Assembly: GCA_963678705.1 (NCBI GenBank)
Contig: OY783209.1
Location: 6,138,001 to 6,202,000, forward strand
Reading direction: 5' to 3'
DNA from: Panorpa germanica
Lineage: Eukaryota; Arthropoda; Insecta; Mecoptera; Panorpidae
Length of the DNA stretch: 64,000 nucleotides
Shown: positions 59,911 to 64,000 of the stretch, piece by piece
Numbering within the stretch: the stretch's first letter is position 1
Layout: every line of letters starts with the position of its first letter
The notes under the pieces: generated by a model
Databases searched by the model: none
What the model was told of the DNA's origin: nothing
Seen by the model: the letters and a program-made list of their open reading frames with translations, nothing else
Made by a program: the position numbers and the translations under genes

Positions 59911-60150
59911 GTGGCCCAGTCATTTAAGCTTAAATTAGGTAAGAATCTCGGAATTCGAGATACCCACCTGTAAGTCTGTAAATACTTGTATATTGACACC
60001 CTAAAGTTGTCTCAAAACCTACATATGGTTTATACACCCTACCATATGTAGGTTTTGAGACAACTTTAGGGTGTCAATATACAAGTATTTACAGACCTAC
60101 AGCTGGGTATCTCGAATTCCGAGGTGAACTTACTATAATGACTGGGCTAC
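59911..60150. mobile_element. fold-back element forming a long hairpin
   Basis: Arms 59950-60028 and 60042-60120 are inverted copies of 79 bp with two mismatches around a 13-nt loop (60029-60041). A looser outer part extends to the imperfect termini GTGGCCCAGTCATT (59911) and its near complement ending at 60150. It cannot code for protein. A transcript through it would fold into one near-perfect stem. Confidence 0.85.
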
Positions 60151-63052
60151 AGTTCACGTAGCCAGCAGTCGCCACTGCTCAGAACAATCGTCTTTTGCCG
60201 ACAGTACTTTTTCATCTTTTTTAAAGTATTATTATTGACAAAGTTAGGCTACTTAAATGACCATCAATATAAACACTTTAAACTACACTATCTCAGTAGT
60301 CATTCTGCAGGATCAAGTTCTATTTTGTCGAGAGAAAATTGAATATAATATTAACTGTTCAAAATGTATACTGGATTGAATAGAATCTGTGACAAATTTA
60401 CGCTAGAAATAATACGATTATTTGGGTATCTTTCTTACTTTGATAAATTTCCTGTGGGCGACCATGATTTCCTCCACAATTTAATTTTACTTAATTTTGA
60501 TTAAATATTTTTTTACAGACGTTATTATATGTACCTTATATAGTATGTGAAATACACCTGAAGTACAAATGTATAAATGTATTGAGTTTAATTTTAGAAT
60601 CGCTACGCTATTTAATAACGTTTTTATATAAATAACAATTAATGTATATGTTTAAATACAATATTTTCTACCTGGTAGTGTAATAAATATTTTATTACTT
60701 AGAAATAGAAATACATAACGGTTCTTTCAATGGCGTAATTAATTAAATTTATTGTAAATAAAACACAATTACCTTCTGCTAATTAACGACCGTGATTATA
60801 ATGAAACAGCAAACACAACTTCTGGAATTACAATTCCAAAAACAAAGTCTTAAACACATTAAGATTATAAACGCTTGCTTATCAAATTATAATTAAAAAC
60901 TAATTAATTGCAATTTTACTTTTATATTTTTCACTTCATGTAGGTTCGATCTACTAATAAATTACGGTGGTAATTCCGCTCTTCTGTTTCAGACGTTTTT
61001 CTATTTGTTCTAGTTTTTTGTAACGATTTTTTCCAGCTATGTTAATTGACTTATGGACTTTTTGTTGGCTGGTTGGATGCTGTGCTCGTTAACAAATCAA
61101 GCTGTCCAGGACTAAAATAGTTCGCCGTAATATATGACGGTTAGTACATCCTGCAAAAAGATTGCTTTGTCTGTACTGGAATGAGCGTACTTTGTGGAAA
61201 ATATTCAGACACAAAAAGAATTGGTAAATTTTATGACATTCCTTTAAAGATCTATGGTACTGGCGTTCAATTTCGTCACATTAAGGCCCCTGTTTTGTAA
61301 CTGTTCAGGCGTCCGTTAGCTTCTGATGATTTAGGATATGCAAGTTTACCCAAAACTATCAACCGACCTTAAAGAAAAAGCAAAACAAATCGCATACCTT
61401 GACGTGGACATAAGTAAAAATTTGAAAAATCGTGATTTGCTATTTTCAACGATTTTGTGTTTAGAGTGTTTTAATGGCATCTGTATTATTGATGTAATAG
61501 CCAATCAGTTGTTGTCTTAGTAGACACGTAGCGGTCGTACGTTTCATGGCAAACATTCATAGAGTTTTAAATATGATTTCACTGTTTAATTTATTTTGCA
61601 ACCTGATTAAATAACAACTACAATAAATACTAGAATTAAAGAAAAACCTCTTCAATAATTAAACAACAACTAAAGGTACAAACTAACAATATAATTAATT
61701 TTAGTTTGTTTTCAACAACGTGCTGTATTTACATTATTCTTGTATTCGCCATAACATTGCCATTTACCATTTACCAAACTTGCCATAAAACGAAATGGTT
61801 TTTGTAGTGGTAAAAATATTTATTTACGAACAATTTTATTGTTCCAGACATATATCATACACTCCTGTAAAGAAATATGTACGGTGCAAGTACATATAAA
61901 TAACTATAGGTATAATGTATATAACAGGTGTGGTAAACAGAGGGTCCTTTGCACTAATTTCGTAGGTCGTTGAACAAAATCACACAAAGAATTGTACTCT
62001 TTATTTAGGAGAAATGGCATAACTCACTATACGAGTATATATCCTTTTCTTCATTAACAGACAAGTTTTAATTGACATCGGGCAACACTTTGTCAGTATG
62101 ATGATCAAAGTGACAGTTTCTTTCTACACCAGTTACGTAACACTTATGCTAAAATTGACCAAAAACAAATACAAAATATAGTTTAAAGTTTTGTTATACA
62201 TATACCGAAATGGTTGAATATTTTCGAAAATTAAATGAGGCAAATAATTATTGGAAAATTAAATGATGAAAATAATATTAATATCAAATGATGATTTCTT
62301 TTTAGTCACAATATGTAAAAGATATTAACAGTTAGAGGTATTATTTTTGTCCCATTAATTATTAAAACAACAAAGTACAAAAATGCCAAATGTTATTTTC
62401 ATAGACCAATTGAAAATGCAACTAACCTCCAACTTACCTACCGCATAAACAATATTGTGGAATTATAGAACTTTAATATAGTTTTTTACGAAAGTACTAA
62501 AGATAAATCACTTTAGATAAAAATGCAAACGATTAAACCATGTATTTTACATGTATTTTACTAGTATTTCACCATTCTAGCAAATGCTGGTTTTAAGAAT
62601 CTGCGCCAGATTACAAAATGAGTTTTCTTTAATAACTAAACATAGTTAAATATACAATTTCTGTTATAAACGAGTCATAATAAACGTGCCTGTGATCATA
62701 AAGTAAAGCTAATTTTTTTTAAATATGTTATAAACAAACATGTGTCAAAACCCAAGCTTACAACCAATCACATACAGGCATCTAGTTTACAAAAACACTG
62801 AACTATAATATTTATTCAAATGTTCAATTTATTCTCATACATCTTATTTTACTTTTATTTAGCGTTTGGCTACCGCTGATATATAACATGGCGTTACTAC
62901 AAATGTTTAAGTATTTGAATACAGTTTAATAAATATCTTTCAACGTCTAATAAGCAACCAGAAGCACGTGCTCAGACTGCGTAAGTTATTTTAAATCACA
63001 AAACAAATAAGAGTCATAACATGACATAAAAAGGAGCGCTGGAATACTGAGA
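60151..63052. other. AT-rich stretch with no supported gene
   Basis: Short plus-strand frames such as 61338-61520 lack family signals. The GC-richer run 61080-61380 could be an old transposon or exon but has stops in all long frames. Confidence 0.4.
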
Positions 63053-63126
63053 CTAGTTAGGTCGACGCTTGCTCTTGCTCTTGCTCTTGTTCTTGTTCTT
63101 GCGTTGCTCTGGAGGAGGGTGATTAT
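63053..63126 (-). CDS. possible terminal exon with a basic Lys/Ser tail (tentative)
   Basis: On the minus strand, acceptor CGCATCCAG at 63127 is followed by an open frame NHPPPEQRKNKNKSKSK, ending SKRRPN and a stop. Such a basic tail is seen in nuclear and heparin-binding proteins. However, it rests on a simple repeat, the acceptor has a weak pyrimidine tract, and no partner exon is visible in the window. Chance is a serious alternative. Confidence 0.2.
63068..63103. repeat. CTTGCT/CTTGTT hexamer repeat
   Basis: Six consecutive hexamers: three CTTGCT, two CTTGTT, one CTTGCG. On the minus strand it reads as Lys-Ser/Lys-Asn dipeptides within a possible exon (63053-63126) that ends in a TAG at 63053-63055. 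Confidence 0.85.
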
Positions 63127-64000
63127 CTGGATGCGATTAGAGTGCTTTATTTATAACTTTCTGCGGTGACAAAATTGTATTTATATCATTTGTAAACGTA
63201 TAAGAGGAGGTTAAAGATGAGAGCATAGTTTCGATGAGTTTATTTCTCTGTAATATATGTTTTATGACCTAGCTAACAAATTCTTTAGGTGTAATTCATT
63301 CAGTAGCTTCATCAACAATAAAAATGGAATTTTCGACTTATACGGTTAATTCGTTCCAGCGGATTTATCGTGAGTCGAATTATTGCAGTTTTTAATTATA
63401 TAAATTATGAAAAAATACTTATTTGAAGCATCTTCAAATTTTAATTCGTTTCTGGGAACGAGCGTATTTCTAAATTCGCGTACTCAATTTATAATTCTTT
63501 ATTATATGATGTTGTGAAAATATTATTAATAGCATCTCTGCATTGATAACTCTAAAAGAATGTAGTAAAAATAGGCGTATGTCAAGCATTCTGCAAAATA
63601 TTTATTTAGTACGTCTTAATCTTGATCTTGAGCTCAAAAAAAATAAAGCAAACACATACTGAAACCATCCCCTTTCTTGTTCTTAGGGATCTTATTATTT
63701 GCAACTGTAATTCTTTAAGTTCAGAGATTCCTATTTTTTCCACTTAGGATGTCGTCAATATTAAGGCGACAATGGAAAGTTGAAAGTAACAACCAAGGAA
63801 AAAACGGTTAAACTTTGCAGGAAGACAACACGCCAGAATGCAATGTACTTTTCTTTTCGAAGTAGTGTGCTTATTTAGCAAACCTCTTCTCAAATAGGAA
63901 ATAGGTGTTCAAAGAAACTCTTTTCTTGTGGGATACAAAGGAATTCCGTAGAATTGTTTTAAATGGCTGAAAAATTGAAACTATTTGACAAACGATAATA

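Noticed and set aside
1..64000. CRISPR arrays, bacterial operons, rRNA genes
   Set aside because: None seen. The sequence is eukaryotic in gene structure and transposon content.

Overview
The window looks like arthropod, most likely insect, nuclear DNA. It is AT-rich, with long introns and spacers and GT-AG introns whose phases match. It carries animal gene families: a Jupiter/HN1-type protein, an EMI+EGF secreted protein of the EGFL7/Slowdown type, and a somatomedin-B secreted protein. It is littered with mariner, hAT-like, LINE and MITE remnants. I cannot name the order or species from the sequence alone.

Layout. 1-5.9 kb: no convincing gene; a 588-bp mariner deletion derivative (3084-3671) and a short GACTGGA tandem repeat. 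5.96-25.5 kb: a plus-strand block of small intronless genes. It opens with a Jupiter-like protein (5961-6545), followed by five tandem paralogues of a family I do not recognise: 7223, 9199 (decayed), 10378/21741 (split), 23080 and 24960. A second mariner relic lies between the first two paralogues. The fourth-listed locus, 10378/21741, is cut in two by an 11.3-kb Ty3/gypsy-type LTR retrotransposon (10415-21740). Its 970-bp LTRs show no difference to my eye, its 4-bp target duplication is intact and both reading frames are open, so the insertion is recent. 25.5-39.2 kb: repeat-rich spacer, the first coding exon of a minus-strand somatomedin-B gene (32547-32793) and a plus-strand two-exon gene for a small membrane protein (36171-36970). 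39.25-45.6 kb: at least three firm and two probable exons of a minus-strand EGFL7/Slowdown-like gene, with MITEs and a LINE fragment in its introns. 45.6-64 kb: no firm gene; MITEs, LINE tails, a near-perfect fold-back element at 59911-60150 and simple repeats.

The most unusual item is in the retrotransposon. Between protease and reverse transcriptase, Pol carries a complete macro domain of the OARD1/TARG1 type (ADP-ribosyl-acylglutamate hydrolase). Both residues known to be catalytic in that family are conserved (a Lys in the VTKKR segment, an Asp in the CGLD segment). Gag and Pol are in different frames and Pol has no nearby ATG. A textbook -1 frameshift signal sits at the overlap: heptamer T TTA AAC, a 6-nt spacer, then an 8-bp hairpin that could form an H-type pseudoknot. 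The element therefore seems able to make Gag alone and a Gag-Pol fusion containing protease, macro domain, RT, RNase H and integrase. I see no env.

The tandem family shows birth and death in one place: intact copies, one worn copy with a stop, frameshift and deletion, and one freshly broken by the transposon.
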